Shown here: positions 14,562 through 22,422 of the stretch, piece by piece | Layout: every line of letters starts with the position of its first letter | Position numbering within the stretch: position 1 is the stretch's first letter | Origin: Clostridia bacterium | GTDB taxonomy: Bacteria > Bacillota > Clostridia > TANB77 > UBA1234 | Length of the DNA: 32,462 nt | Direction: 5' to 3' | NCBI GenBank assembly: GCA_017462965.1 | Contig: JAFTQC010000057.1 | Location: forward strand, 1 to 32,462 | Position numbers and translations under genes: made by a program | The notes under the pieces: model-generated | Databases searched by the model: none | What the model was told of the DNA's origin: nothing | The model's input: only the letters and a program-made list of their open reading frames with translations

Positions 14562-15041
14562 ATGAATATAAAAATAATATGCTTAGGTAAAATTAAAGAA
14601 CAATCGCTTGCATCTTTAATTGATGAATATAAAAAACGAATAAGTAAATATGCAAATCTTGAAATAATAGAGCTTTCTGATGAAGCAATTCCAAGCAATC
14701 CATCAGAAAAAGAAATTTTAAATATCAAAAAATTAGAAGCAAACAAAATAAAATCAAAGCTAAATTCTTCTGATTTCGTAATCTGTCTTGATCAATATGG
14801 AAAAACCTTAACATCAGAAGAATTCGCAGAAAAAATTCAAGATATAACTTTGAAAGGATTCAGTTCAATCGCCTTTATAATCGGTGGTACAACTGGATTA
14901 GACCGTGAATTAGTTGCTAACAGCAACTTCACTTTGTCGTTTTCAAAATTAACATTTCCACACCAACTTATTCGTCTTTTCCTAACTGAACAAATCTTTA
15001 GAGCATTCAAAATACAAAACAACGAGCGCTACCACTGGTAG
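14562..15041 (+). CDS. rlmH: 23S rRNA (pseudouridine-1915-N3)-methyltransferase
   Basis: A 159-residue SPOUT-class methyltransferase that modifies pseudouridine 1915 in helix 69 of 23S rRNA using S-adenosylmethionine. The start MNIKIICLGKIKE, the SAM loop IIGGTTGL (106-113) and the C-terminal block LTFPHQLIRLFLTEQIFRAF are diagnostic. The protein ends in YHW where the family usually ends in YHK or YHR. AGGAGA precedes the ATG, nine bases after the previous stop. Its last codons form the left arm of its own terminator. Confidence 0.96.
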   Translation: MNIKIICLGKIKEQSLASLIDEYKKRISKYANLEIIELSDEAIPSNPSEKEILNIKKLEANKIKSKLNSSDFVICLDQYGKTLTSEEFAEKIQDITLKGFSSIAFIIGGTTGLDRELVANSNFTLSFSKLTFPHQLIRLFLTEQIFRAFKIQNNERYHW

Positions 15042-15051
15042 TGCTTTTTTG
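15026..15051 (+). terminator. rlmH terminator overlapping the coding end
   Basis: AGCGCTACCA and TGGTAGTGCT pair (one G-U), followed by a T-run to 15051. The stem includes the last four codons and the stop. Confidence 0.75.
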
Positions 15052-15223
15052 GACAAGGGGCCGGGGTTATCAACGAGGACAGCCCTTTTCATCAACGGGG
15101 ACAGCCCTTTTTGATAAATAAGTAAAAGGAATTTTCGCTTTCATTAATATTTACATTTATCAAAAAGGGCTGTCCCCGTTGATGAAAAGGGCTGTCCTCG
15201 TTGATAACCCCGGCCCCTTGTCC
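15052..15223. repeat. Very long near-perfect inverted repeat, family D
   Basis: Arms of about 68 bases (15052-15119 and 15155-15223) pair with only a single-base bulge in a G-run around a 35-base loop. Each arm contains two tandem units of about 21 bases of the type ATCAACGGGGACAGCCCTTT and an outer unit related to family A (GGACAAGG ... CCGGGG). It fills the space between the convergent rlmH and pilus-like operon. Confidence 0.9.
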
Positions 15224-15233
15224 CAAAAAATTG

Positions 15234-15653
15234 CTACCTCTTACTCACAGAATTTCTTTCTATAACCATCGGTATATTCTCATCTTCCACGAACGGAATC
15301 TTCAAATCGTAATCATATGCCACCTTTAAAAATATTGGATTACCGTATGACACACGCGATGCAGTGTAACTTATTTTCAATTTGTTATTATCAAATCCTT
15401 GCGCTACCAATTCATTTTCTAAATTTTTAACTTCATTCTTTGTAAGATAGCCATACTCCTCCATCACAAAAATATATTTAATGCATGCACTCGACAATTT
15501 CTCATACCAAATGTACGGCATCAAAATATTTACGGCAAGTACAATCAAAGTAGAAACAAGCATAACCCCAATTGCTATAATTATTGGCGTTGTAAGAATT
15601 GCATTTCCTTTGCAAGAACTAATTTTTCCACACATCTTATCAGCTTTTTTCAT
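15234..15653 (-). CDS. TadE-like / DUF4320-like membrane-anchored protein
   Basis: A 139-residue protein, last gene of the pilus-like operon. A short charged start (MKKADKMCGK) leads to a single membrane segment at about 20-44 and an extracytoplasmic domain. The layout, and the NEVKNLENELVAQGF and LKISYTASRVSYGNP stretches, resemble TadE-type or DUF4320 minor pilin-like proteins, but similarity is weak. The preceding gene is 16 bases upstream. GATGG precedes the ATG. Confidence 0.6.
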   Translation of the reverse strand: MKKADKMCGKISSCKGNAILTTPIIIAIGVMLVSTLIVLAVNILMPYIWYEKLSSACIKYIFVMEEYGYLTKNEVKNLENELVAQGFDNNKLKISYTASRVSYGNPIFLKVAYDYDLKIPFVEDENIPMVIERNSVSKR

Positions 15654-15669
15654 ATATCCATCAAACTTC

Positions 15670-16173
15670 CTATCTTTCCGTTTTCATCAAATTTAATGCA
15701 ACATCTTCGTGAACACTAAAAACAAAAATATCTTCTAAAAAACTTTTCAAAATAATCGGCTTTATTTTTACTTTCAGCACAGTGTGAATTGTCCTGTCAC
15801 CACACGCTTTCTTGGTATAAGAATCATTACTTCCCTTTTCATATATCGCATACTCCACTATCTCAACTGAAGTTATCATCTTATCGTCATTTGACAAATT
15901 TTCATCCAATTCATAGTTACTTTTCAAAAATTTTATAAACTCATCTTTATACGCACCAACGTTATATGAAAACCTGTCAACACTTGTACTGTACTTATTT
16001 ACAGCAATTATCGCACTTCGGTTCATCGAATACATATCAAGTTTTAAGTTGTACAAAATATTATTTATATGACTCATGAAAACAGCAATTACAAAAGTAA
16101 AAATAACTAAAGCTATTGCAATAAATATTGATGCAATCGTTAATACGTCACCTTTTTGATTTTTAAATTTCAT
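15670..16173 (-). CDS. TadE/TadG-like membrane-anchored protein
   Basis: A 167-residue protein starting KFKNQKGDVLTIASIF, in the style of class III prepilin or TadE/G leaders (QKGD followed by a hydrophobic helix at about 10-34). The rest is extracytoplasmic, with many Asp, Glu and Lys residues. GAGG lies six bases before the ATG. It probably forms a minor pilin-like part of the same apparatus as its neighbours. The family call is inference from layout and context. Confidence 0.6.
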   Translation of the reverse strand: MKFKNQKGDVLTIASIFIAIALVIFTFVIAVFMSHINNILYNLKLDMYSMNRSAIIAVNKYSTSVDRFSYNVGAYKDEFIKFLKSNYELDENLSNDDKMITSVEIVEYAIYEKGSNDSYTKKACGDRTIHTVLKVKIKPIILKSFLEDIFVFSVHEDVALNLMKTER

Positions 16174-16203
16174 AGCTCGTCCTCACCTGCAATTTCTAGC
16201 TTT

Positions 16204-17859
16204 TTAATAATTCGATATATATTTTGAAATGTCGTGATTATACAATTCGTCCCATCTCTCAGCAACATCAAAGCTGTAATTCTTGGTACGACTTCCTTTA
16301 TCCGAAGTTGCTTTTACAACTAATGTATAGGAACTTCCCTTTCTCTTAAAAAGCTTAGACTCATCAATTTTGAAAGCATCTTTTTTCTCTTCACGTAGCG
16401 AATTCCACGAATGCAACGTTTGCGTCGTTTGATATGGAATCACGTAGGTTGCTGAGAAAATATTTGTTTCTCGCTTTGATTTTTCTAATTTTAATCTAGC
16501 CGGCATATTATAAGCTCTTTGCAATGCAGCCAAACTTGAATATCTCGATTTTTCTCCTCTACTTTGCGGCTCATCCCATAAAAATCTTTTAGTCAAATTA
16601 TCCAACGTTCGAATAGAATTTGAGCCAGAAAAATCAAATGTAACTTTCTCGGCGCTCTTCGATGTCTCAACCTCTATCTTTATAACTTGTCCAGCACAAA
16701 CAAAAGGAAGTCCAGTCTTTTCATTAACATACAAATCTTCAGCAACTTCATTTCCCCATTTATCTGTAGTTATACGTTTTAATTTTATATTGTAAATTAT
16801 CGGTGCATATCTATCGCTTTCACTTGAAACTTTATTTTTCGAATCCGACTCTAAGTTAATTGTTATCGTCGCATTCTTATTTGAATACAACACAGGATCC
16901 GACGGAAAATATGTCGTCGCAAACGAATTACATTCAAGATTTAAGGTGATTTTTCCAACACCAGGATAATCATTCCTGTTCACAATCAAACTTCCGTTTT
17001 TGCCTATTCTAATCGTTTCTGATGCACTAACAATATCATAAGTTATCCCATTAACTTTGAGTTCAGACTCAATCAGTTTTATATGTTCATCTCTCGCGTA
17101 TTCCGAAAGCCCATCAATATACGCTCCAAAAGAAAATGGAATTTCAATTTCATTTACATCCTTGGGAATTGTATATTCTGCGCCATTCATTAAATCCAAA
17201 ACACTATTTAATTTAGCTTCACCAGCCATTGGAGGAATGCTAAAAGTTGCAACCCAGTACACATTTCCTTGTCCAGGTTTTTCAGTATAAACACTGCCAG
17301 CACTTCCCCACGTAGCATAATTTTCAAGGCGCACCTTATCTAAACCTATATCCATAACCGTTAAATCGTATGTAGTTCCAAACCTCGACAGCTTCTGGCT
17401 TAGCATATATTCTTTCTGCTCGTCATACATATACTTCGTCGCATCACTCCAAGATTCTTCAGCACCATTTATTACTCTGTAATTCCACTCAAGCGGCGAT
17501 GTTCCAGAATTATAATCGTCCGGAAAAATTTCATTATGGACAGACTTACCTGAAAAATCTTGACCTAGAACCCAGTATTCACCACGCTCGCCAGCACCAT
17601 TCCATGCGCCACCATCTTTAGTCCAATTTCCGTTATCCGTGCTTTTCCATCTTTGCTTCGGATCATTCACCGTAGTAGGACTCCCATAAACAATCAAATT
17701 ATATTTTTCATAAATTTCTTCATTTATTGGCAGACCATTAACATTATTCATTTCAATTTTCATCGCAGTAATCATATACAGAAAACCGCTACTATACGCA
17801 TAACACATAGGCATAGACATCATAAAACAAAATGTCATCAAAAATAAAAATTTCTTCAA
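16204..17859 (-). CDS. Secreted protein of unknown function in the pilus-like operon
   Basis: About 551 residues from a TTG start at 17859, chosen because AAAGGA lies seven bases upstream; a farther TTG at 17880 lacks a site. A signal peptide is clear (MKKFLFLMTFCFMMSMPMCYA). The mature protein is beta-rich with no cysteine motif or anchor, a tryptophan- and glycine-rich segment (KSTDNGNWTKDGGAWNGAGE, then GEYWVLGQDFSG) and a C-terminal Ig-like part (TLVVKATSDKGSRTKNYSFDV). I do not recognise the family. Position between the SLH protein and TadE-like proteins suggests a surface or tip component. Confidence 0.75.
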   Translation of the reverse strand: MKKFLFLMTFCFMMSMPMCYAYSSGFLYMITAMKIEMNNVNGLPINEEIYEKYNLIVYGSPTTVNDPKQRWKSTDNGNWTKDGGAWNGAGERGEYWVLGQDFSGKSVHNEIFPDDYNSGTSPLEWNYRVINGAEESWSDATKYMYDEQKEYMLSQKLSRFGTTYDLTVMDIGLDKVRLENYATWGSAGSVYTEKPGQGNVYWVATFSIPPMAGEAKLNSVLDLMNGAEYTIPKDVNEIEIPFSFGAYIDGLSEYARDEHIKLIESELKVNGITYDIVSASETIRIGKNGSLIVNRNDYPGVGKITLNLECNSFATTYFPSDPVLYSNKNATITINLESDSKNKVSSESDRYAPIIYNIKLKRITTDKWGNEVAEDLYVNEKTGLPFVCAGQVIKIEVETSKSAEKVTFDFSGSNSIRTLDNLTKRFLWDEPQSRGEKSRYSSLAALQRAYNMPARLKLEKSKRETNIFSATYVIPYQTTQTLHSWNSLREEKKDAFKIDESKLFKRKGSSYTLVVKATSDKGSRTKNYSFDVAERWDELYNHDISKYISNY

Positions 17860-17898
17860 TCTAAAATCCTTTCTTAACAAGTTACAAACATCCTCAAA

Positions 17899-19188
17899 TT
17901 ACTTTTGCTTAGCCACATAAAACTGCGGAACACTACCTTCCGGCTGATAAAAATTAATTATATAATTTCCAAATTTCTTTTGTTCAACATGCTTTATATC
18001 GCGCTCAACATTTGTTACAAATTTAATATTTTTCTCCAAAATATACTCGCATATCAAATTAGCATATCCGCCAAACTCAACTTCAAGCGCTTCTGCCAAC
18101 TTTTCCTTTTTATACTCATCAACATATATTCCGCTTTGATAATCATAAAAATCATCCCACATTTTCAAAACATCAATCTTCAAATAGCACTCATCACTAA
18201 ACTCTTCCACACCCGAAATCCTAGATAATTCATATGGTTTGTCCTCATAATATGTGAAAGAAAAATCATATTCATTACTTAAAGTATTGATTTCACTTTT
18301 CCCATATAAAATTCGCAATTGATTTATTGTATATTTTGAAGGAACGTACACAACTGCTACATATCTATTTTCGCTAACCAGCGTTTTGATTATCTTTATT
18401 ACTTTTTTCACTTCGACATTTTTATCATTCACTTCGTATCCATCAAGCTTGGCATATCTTCCGTGATCATATATAAGTAAATCATTTCCCTTTATTTCAT
18501 AATACGTTTTTATCGAAGATTTATTTGGATCATTCAAAACTCTATAATTTGTCAAATCTATCCTTTTGGCAACATCATAATCACGCTCTGAAATCAGCTC
18601 ATCCCTAGCATTCAACGTCTTACAAATTATTGTTGCAGCCTCAGCACGCGTAACATTATTTTTGCCTCTATACGTCTTATCCTCATAACCATTTATAATC
18701 TTCAACTTCACTAATTTTAAAACTTCACTTTTATACTCATTATCTAAATCTTTAAAAATATTTTTATTTTCTCTTACATCACTAGTATCAACAAATTTCG
18801 AAACTACATTTGCAATTTCATATCTCGTAATTGCTCTGTCATAATTTTCAAAATCATCACGAAGAATTATTTTTTTGCTAACTGCTGTCTCGATATAAAA
18901 ATCAGGCCAAACTGAATCACCACTTCTTACTAACGGATATTCGCCAGCCTCCACAATCATCTTCAAAAACTCAGCAACTGTAACATTATTCTCAGGTCTG
19001 AAAGTCCCATCGCCGTAACCAGAAATTATATTTCGATTAACCAATTCCTCAATACTTTCCTTCGCCCAATGATTTTCTACATCAACAAAATCAACCATAT
19101 TTTTAGCATACACATCATCATTTTGAGTAAACACAAAACTCACAAATAAAATCACAAATGCAAACAATCTCATTAAATTTTTTCTCAT
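17899..19188 (-). CDS. S-layer-homology (SLH) domain protein in the pilus-like operon
   Basis: A 429-residue secreted protein. The ATG at 19188 follows AAAGGAG, and a signal peptide ends near residue 28 (DVYA-KN). Three SLH modules follow at about 33-78 (FVDVENHWAKESIEELV ... GYGDGTFRPENNVTVAEF), 92-130 and 143-190 (GYEDKTYRGKNNVTRAEA). SLH triplets bind pyruvylated secondary cell-wall polymers, so the protein should sit on the wall. The remaining 240 residues are not recognised. In this operon it could dock the pilus-like structure to the wall. It starts 55 bases after the preceding gene. Confidence 0.92.
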   Translation of the reverse strand: MRKNLMRLFAFVILFVSFVFTQNDDVYAKNMVDFVDVENHWAKESIEELVNRNIISGYGDGTFRPENNVTVAEFLKMIVEAGEYPLVRSGDSVWPDFYIETAVSKKIILRDDFENYDRAITRYEIANVVSKFVDTSDVRENKNIFKDLDNEYKSEVLKLVKLKIINGYEDKTYRGKNNVTRAEAATIICKTLNARDELISERDYDVAKRIDLTNYRVLNDPNKSSIKTYYEIKGNDLLIYDHGRYAKLDGYEVNDKNVEVKKVIKIIKTLVSENRYVAVVYVPSKYTINQLRILYGKSEINTLSNEYDFSFTYYEDKPYELSRISGVEEFSDECYLKIDVLKMWDDFYDYQSGIYVDEYKKEKLAEALEVEFGGYANLICEYILEKNIKFVTNVERDIKHVEQKKFGNYIINFYQPEGSVPQFYVAKQK

Positions 19189-19243
19189 AACTTCTCCTTT
19201 TTGTGCAAGGTGGCCGAAAATCTCCGTCACCCTCTCCAAATTC

Positions 19244-19567
19244 CTACACAAATGATTTTGTAATTCTCTCTGCAATATACTCGTCCGTAGCTTTTCCTGT
19301 AATTATATCAATAACTTTATAATTTTTTATATAATCGTAAATTGTATTTTGATCAATATCTTTAGATACGATTATCAAGTTATTGTATTTGCAAAGTAAA
19401 TCATTATCTTTATCGTATTTATTATATTCACTCAATATAACGTAATCGCTCTTCGTACTTTTAAATGAATATGTGTTTTTTATTTCCACATTCTCATAGC
19501 CCCTAGCTTTTATCTCTTTTGCAATTCTCCCGTTTTTCCCCGTCTTATCTATAAAATATATTTTCAT
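19244..19567 (-). CDS. Small alpha/beta protein, possibly a TadZ receiver-like domain
   Basis: A 107-residue protein with an alternating beta/alpha pattern (MKIYFIDKTGKNGRIAKEI, then DYVILSEYNKY, NNLIIVSKDID, YKVIDIITGK) like an atypical receiver domain. In Tad loci this place after cpaB is normally taken by TadZ/CpaE, which has such a domain followed by a ParA-like ATPase; the ATPase part is absent here. It overlaps the cpaB stop by four bases (ATGA), so translation is coupled. The TadZ comparison is inference from context and length. Confidence 0.6.
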   Translation of the reverse strand: MKIYFIDKTGKNGRIAKEIKARGYENVEIKNTYSFKSTKSDYVILSEYNKYDKDNDLLCKYNNLIIVSKDIDQNTIYDYIKNYKVIDIITGKATDEYIAERITKSFV

Positions 19568-20274
19568 ACTTCTTCATCCTCTACATATTGATTTGATATG
19601 CCTGTAATGTTAAACGTGGCAATATCTCTAAGTAAGTTTATTTGTTTTGCTTCATCTGGTGTAACTGCAACCATAATTGAATCAATGATTCCATCCTCAT
19701 ATCCATTAACCTCAATTCCGTCAATGTTAAACGTGCCTAGGACTTGCGTAGAATCAAGTAACTTAATTACAGTATATCCATCATACTCGTCTCCAACCGT
19801 CAATCGCTCGTTATTCACCAAAAAATTCTTCGCATAATCACTTCGAACTGTTGCATATACATTAACCAACGAATTTTGCTTTATCGCATACGATACACCA
19901 TTCTCTGCATTTTGAATTTTTATTGATATCTTTTCTTTTCCATTTTCAGCCTCATATATCGACAAATTTTCCTTTGTATCAAATTGATTTCTCATCGCAA
20001 TTTGACTTTTATAAATATTGTCTTTTGCATACATCCCTTCGATTTCAGAAAAACTTGTAACAACTTGTGCCGTTGAAATTAGAGAAATCGGTACACCTTT
20101 TAAGGCAAACATTTCTGCTTCCAACTTTTGATTTGCATCAACATCTTGATTCAACACTAAACAATTTATCTTTGGCTCATAATCAATAAGTTGTTTTTGC
20201 ATATATGTAGATATTGAAAATACAATTATAGTCAAAACCAGTGTTATGCTCAAAATTCCAATTTTATTTTTCAT
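19564..20274 (-). CDS. cpaB: CpaB-like pilus assembly protein (SAF domain)
   Basis: A 236-residue protein with an N-terminal membrane anchor at about 7-25, a SAF domain at about 38-95 (VLNQDVDANQKLEAEMF followed by a VP motif) and a C-terminal RcpC/CpaB part (SLVNVYATVR and VTPDEAKQINLL). CpaB helps the outer assembly of Flp pili and in Firmicutes sits outside the membrane. It lies downstream of the pilin-like gene and overlaps the next gene by four bases. Confidence 0.8.
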   Translation of the reverse strand: MKNKIGILSITLVLTIIVFSISTYMQKQLIDYEPKINCLVLNQDVDANQKLEAEMFALKGVPISLISTAQVVTSFSEIEGMYAKDNIYKSQIAMRNQFDTKENLSIYEAENGKEKISIKIQNAENGVSYAIKQNSLVNVYATVRSDYAKNFLVNNERLTVGDEYDGYTVIKLLDSTQVLGTFNIDGIEVNGYEDGIIDSIMVAVTPDEAKQINLLRDIATFNITGISNQYVEDEEV

Positions 20275-20319
20275 TTTTTCACTTCTTTCTGCATATATTA
20301 AATTTTGCTCAAACCAACA

Positions 20320-20511
20320 TTAAACCGTGAATGGTGCACTTCCTGTAGTTTTGAACCATGTCGATATTGTTCCCATAACATCTCCAAATAAAGTTTGCAT
20401 TTGAGGATAAAAAACTGTTATTACAATAACTAATAGTACACCTGCAATTAGTATTACCTGCAGTATTTCAGATCCTCTTTGTGATTTTAAATTTACTTTT
20501 TGTTTTTTCAT
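20320..20511 (-). CDS. Flp pilin-like small membrane protein
   Basis: A 63-residue protein: basic start, QRGSE at 11-15, a hydrophobic helix at about 17-36 and a short aromatic tail. This is the size and plan of Flp-type pilins, with a glycine (G13) as the possible prepilin cleavage point. The glutamate is at +2 rather than the usual +5 after the glycine. AAGGAG precedes the ATG. It is the likely major subunit of the apparatus encoded here. Confidence 0.7.
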   Translation of the reverse strand: MKKQKVNLKSQRGSEILQVILIAGVLLVIVITVFYPQMQTLFGDVMGTISTWFKTTGSAPFTV

Positions 20512-20552
20512 TTTAATTCTCCTTTTTAATATTTTTAATTCACTATCGCTTT

Positions 20553-21392
20553 CTAGCTAAATATTGAATTGAAGCCTTGTCCAATCGATATAAACAATGG
20601 ATAAAATGTCAGCATTATGATATTTCCCAGCGCAAGTATTACTCCAAAAGTTATATACAAAACTTTTGTACGAGTATCACTTTTTACTTTTTCTAAATAC
20701 TTTGTCTTCAGCGTATCCGATAGGTTTTCAAGGATTTCTATTATATTCCCAACCTTCGAATATTCTTTTAATGAATTACAAAACATATTAATTTCTAAAA
20801 TATCAAATTTGTTTTTCAATTCTTCCAACGATTTGTTTATATCCAATTCCGAAAGTTCATACTGCGTCGCAAATTCCAAAATGGCTCTTTTAAAATCTTT
20901 GTTCTTACAATTTTCAAATTGACGTCTCAACGAATCCTTCAGATTCATCTCCGCCGCAAGCTGCAAGGATATTGAATCTACTACATTTAAAAGATCCGTA
21001 CAAATTTCGTTGTCCCTCGTTTTTTTATTCAAATAAATATAAATGTCCACGCAAAAATATCCCAGTGCACCAAGCACTAAGCCTAACAAAACAGAATTAT
21101 AATTAAATGAAGCTGCGAAAAATAACAGAAACGTTAAAGAAACTTTCAATAAATAATATGAAATTGCATTTAAATTTAATGGGTAACCTTGTTTAGATAA
21201 AAAATTGTCTTTTGCCTTTACAAAATTGATCTTTTGAAAAAAATTTTTAATAGAATATTCTTTGGTAGAAAAATATAAATTGTTCTTCTTTTTATATTTA
21301 TCCGTTTTTAGAAAAATGTTGTATTTATTGACCAACAAATACACCAACATAAAAATCAAAACAAACAAGAATACATTTATCACGTCAATCAA
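20553..21392 (-). CDS. T2SS F-type (TadB/TadC-like) inner-membrane protein
   Basis: About 279 residues from a TTG start at 21392, chosen because GGAAGTG lies six bases upstream and because the promoter at 21432-21460 places the transcript start too close to the farther TTG at 21431. Membrane segments fall near the N-terminus, in the middle (two) and at the C-terminus (VLYITFGVILALGNIIML), around a T2SSF domain with a helical EEIL-like core. Such proteins form the platform for pilus or secretion ATPases. It is the first gene of the operon. Only one F-type protein is present; Tad systems usually have two (TadB and TadC). Confidence 0.75.
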   Translation of the reverse strand: MIDVINVFLFVLIFMLVYLLVNKYNIFLKTDKYKKKNNLYFSTKEYSIKNFFQKINFVKAKDNFLSKQGYPLNLNAISYYLLKVSLTFLLFFAASFNYNSVLLGLVLGALGYFCVDIYIYLNKKTRDNEICTDLLNVVDSISLQLAAEMNLKDSLRRQFENCKNKDFKRAILEFATQYELSELDINKSLEELKNKFDILEINMFCNSLKEYSKVGNIIEILENLSDTLKTKYLEKVKSDTRTKVLYITFGVILALGNIIMLTFYPLFISIGQGFNSIFS

Positions 21393-21431
21393 AATTTTCA
21401 CTTCCCGTAATTTGTTTATTTCTTGTTTCAA

Positions 21432-21460
21432 ATATTAAAACCATCTTTTTCAAAAGTCAA
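21432..21460 (-). promoter_or_regulatory. Promoter of the pilus-like operon
   Basis: On the minus strand: TTGACT (plus 21455-21460), a 17-base spacer, TAATAT (plus 21432-21437). It should drive all eight genes down to 15234. Confidence 0.75.
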
Positions 21461-21469
21461 CAAAAACAA

Positions 21470-21487
21470 TTCGACATTTCTCGACAA
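21470..21487 (-). promoter_or_regulatory. Tandem Spo0A-box-like sites upstream of the pilus-like operon
   Basis: Reading leftward: TTGTCGAG, two bases, ATGTCGAA, nine bases, then the -35 at 21455-21460. The two octamers are ten bases apart, one helical turn, in the same orientation as the promoter. Each differs from the 0A-box consensus by one base. Confidence 0.5.
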
Positions 21488-21500
21488 ATGCATACACAAT

Positions 21501-21628
21501 CGTCCATGGGGGACGTCCGTCAAATGGACGAAAAAATTTTGGAATTTAGAACCGTCCCAATTTCCAATTTGGAATTTGGGACGGTTCTAAATTCCAAAAA
21601 AGTGGACAAAAGCCCCGTCCCCTTGTCC
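21501..21628. repeat. Cluster of family C, B and A repeats
   Basis: A family C hairpin (21501-21530, CGTCCAT ... ATGGACG with GGACGTCC), then a 63-base near-perfect palindrome of family B (21537-21599, core GAACCGTCCC/GGGACGGTTC), then an inverted family A unit (21604-21628). The three families occur side by side, so they probably spread together or recruit one another. Confidence 0.85.
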
Positions 21629-21634
21629 ATAAAT

Positions 21635-21663
21635 TTGCAAAATTATGTAAATTATGGTATAAT
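21635..21663 (+). promoter_or_regulatory. Sigma-A-type promoter of the second C-rich gene
   Basis: TTGCAA at 21635-21640, a 17-base spacer, TATAAT at 21658-21663. The leader to the ATG at 21745 is about 75 bases and contains an AGTCT/AGACT inverted repeat. Confidence 0.75.
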
Positions 21664-21744
21664 ATTATAGTCACAAAGACACTTGCACAGTCTAGAGGTT
21701 CCTTTATGGAAAGACTAGTGCCGACAAGAAAGAGAGGTATTTTC

Positions 21745-22266
21745 ATGGCTTCTAACAACAAGTCCAAGCACCACTTCAAGGAGTTCGTACTCGCTCTGAT
21801 CCTGATTCTCATCGTATGGGTAGCATGCATGACGTCCGGCAATGACATCCTCGTGCATATCGCACTCTGGTTTTCCGTCGTTTTCCTGCTCGTTATGCTG
21901 ACTATCGTTGGCATCAACGTTGTCGTGGATTTCGTCGATCTCGCCCGTGTGTGGAACTGGCTCGTGGGTGACTGCTTCCTGGACAAATGCAAAACCATCG
22001 TCGACGCTGCTGTAGATGGTGGCTTCGAGGAAGACGTTCCCAACAGAAAGTTCGCTACTTTCCTGGTTCTCGTATGCGGAATCATTGGTGGCTTTCTGGC
22101 ACGTTGCTTGTTCCTATACTCGATGTGCATCATTCTTGACAATGGTCTCTTCGGGGTCCCGAGCTGGTATTGGCTTTCCCTCGTAATCTTCGAGGTAATC
22201 GCCATCCCCGCAGTCTTCGTGCACTTTGCACTCCCCGTAATCGACCAAGAACTCCAGACGCTCTGA
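21745..22266 (+). CDS. Membrane protein with C-rich codon use, unknown function
   Basis: A 173-residue protein from an ATG with GAGAGG upstream; the in-frame ATG at 21706 has no site. Membrane segments lie at about 13-28, 34-58, 102-130 and 139-162, with a hydrophilic loop around residues 76-101. I do not recognise the family. Codons are ATC-, CTG-, GTC- and CTC-rich, as in the membrane-protein gene at 1887-3488 and unlike the other neighbours. It has its own promoter and a strong terminator and is flanked by repeat clusters. Confidence 0.7.
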   Translation: MASNNKSKHHFKEFVLALILILIVWVACMTSGNDILVHIALWFSVVFLLVMLTIVGINVVVDFVDLARVWNWLVGDCFLDKCKTIVDAAVDGGFEEDVPNRKFATFLVLVCGIIGGFLARCLFLYSMCIILDNGLFGVPSWYWLSLVIFEVIAIPAVFVHFALPVIDQELQTL

Positions 22267-22280
22267 ACCTTTCAAATCAA

Positions 22281-22315
22281 CAATCCCGTCACCCTTTCGT
22301 GGCGGGATTGTTTTT
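22281..22315 (+). terminator. Strong terminator of the second C-rich gene
   Basis: CAATCCCG and CGGGATTG pair, with CAC/GTG inside the stem, followed by TTTTT. The stem is nearly perfect. Confidence 0.85.
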
Positions 22316-22316
22316 A

Positions 22317-22420
22317 TCAGGAGGGGCGTCCCTCTCGATGAACCGCTTGATGAAAAAAAGGACAAAAGCCCCGTCCCTTTGTCCTTTTTTCGTCTGTTTG
22401 ATGGATGTCCCTCGTAGACG
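22317..22420. repeat. Repeat cluster downstream of the second C-rich gene
   Basis: A family D fragment (GGGGCGTCCCTCT region, 22322-22335), an inverted family A unit (22360-22384, identical to 613-637) and a family C hairpin (22391-22420, CGTCT ... AGACG). The cluster ends two bases before the spmB stop codon. Confidence 0.75.
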
Positions 22421-22422
22421 AT

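Noticed and set aside
15052-15223. CRISPR array
   Set aside because: The units are inverted and palindromic, not regularly spaced direct repeats with unique spacers, and no cas genes are near.
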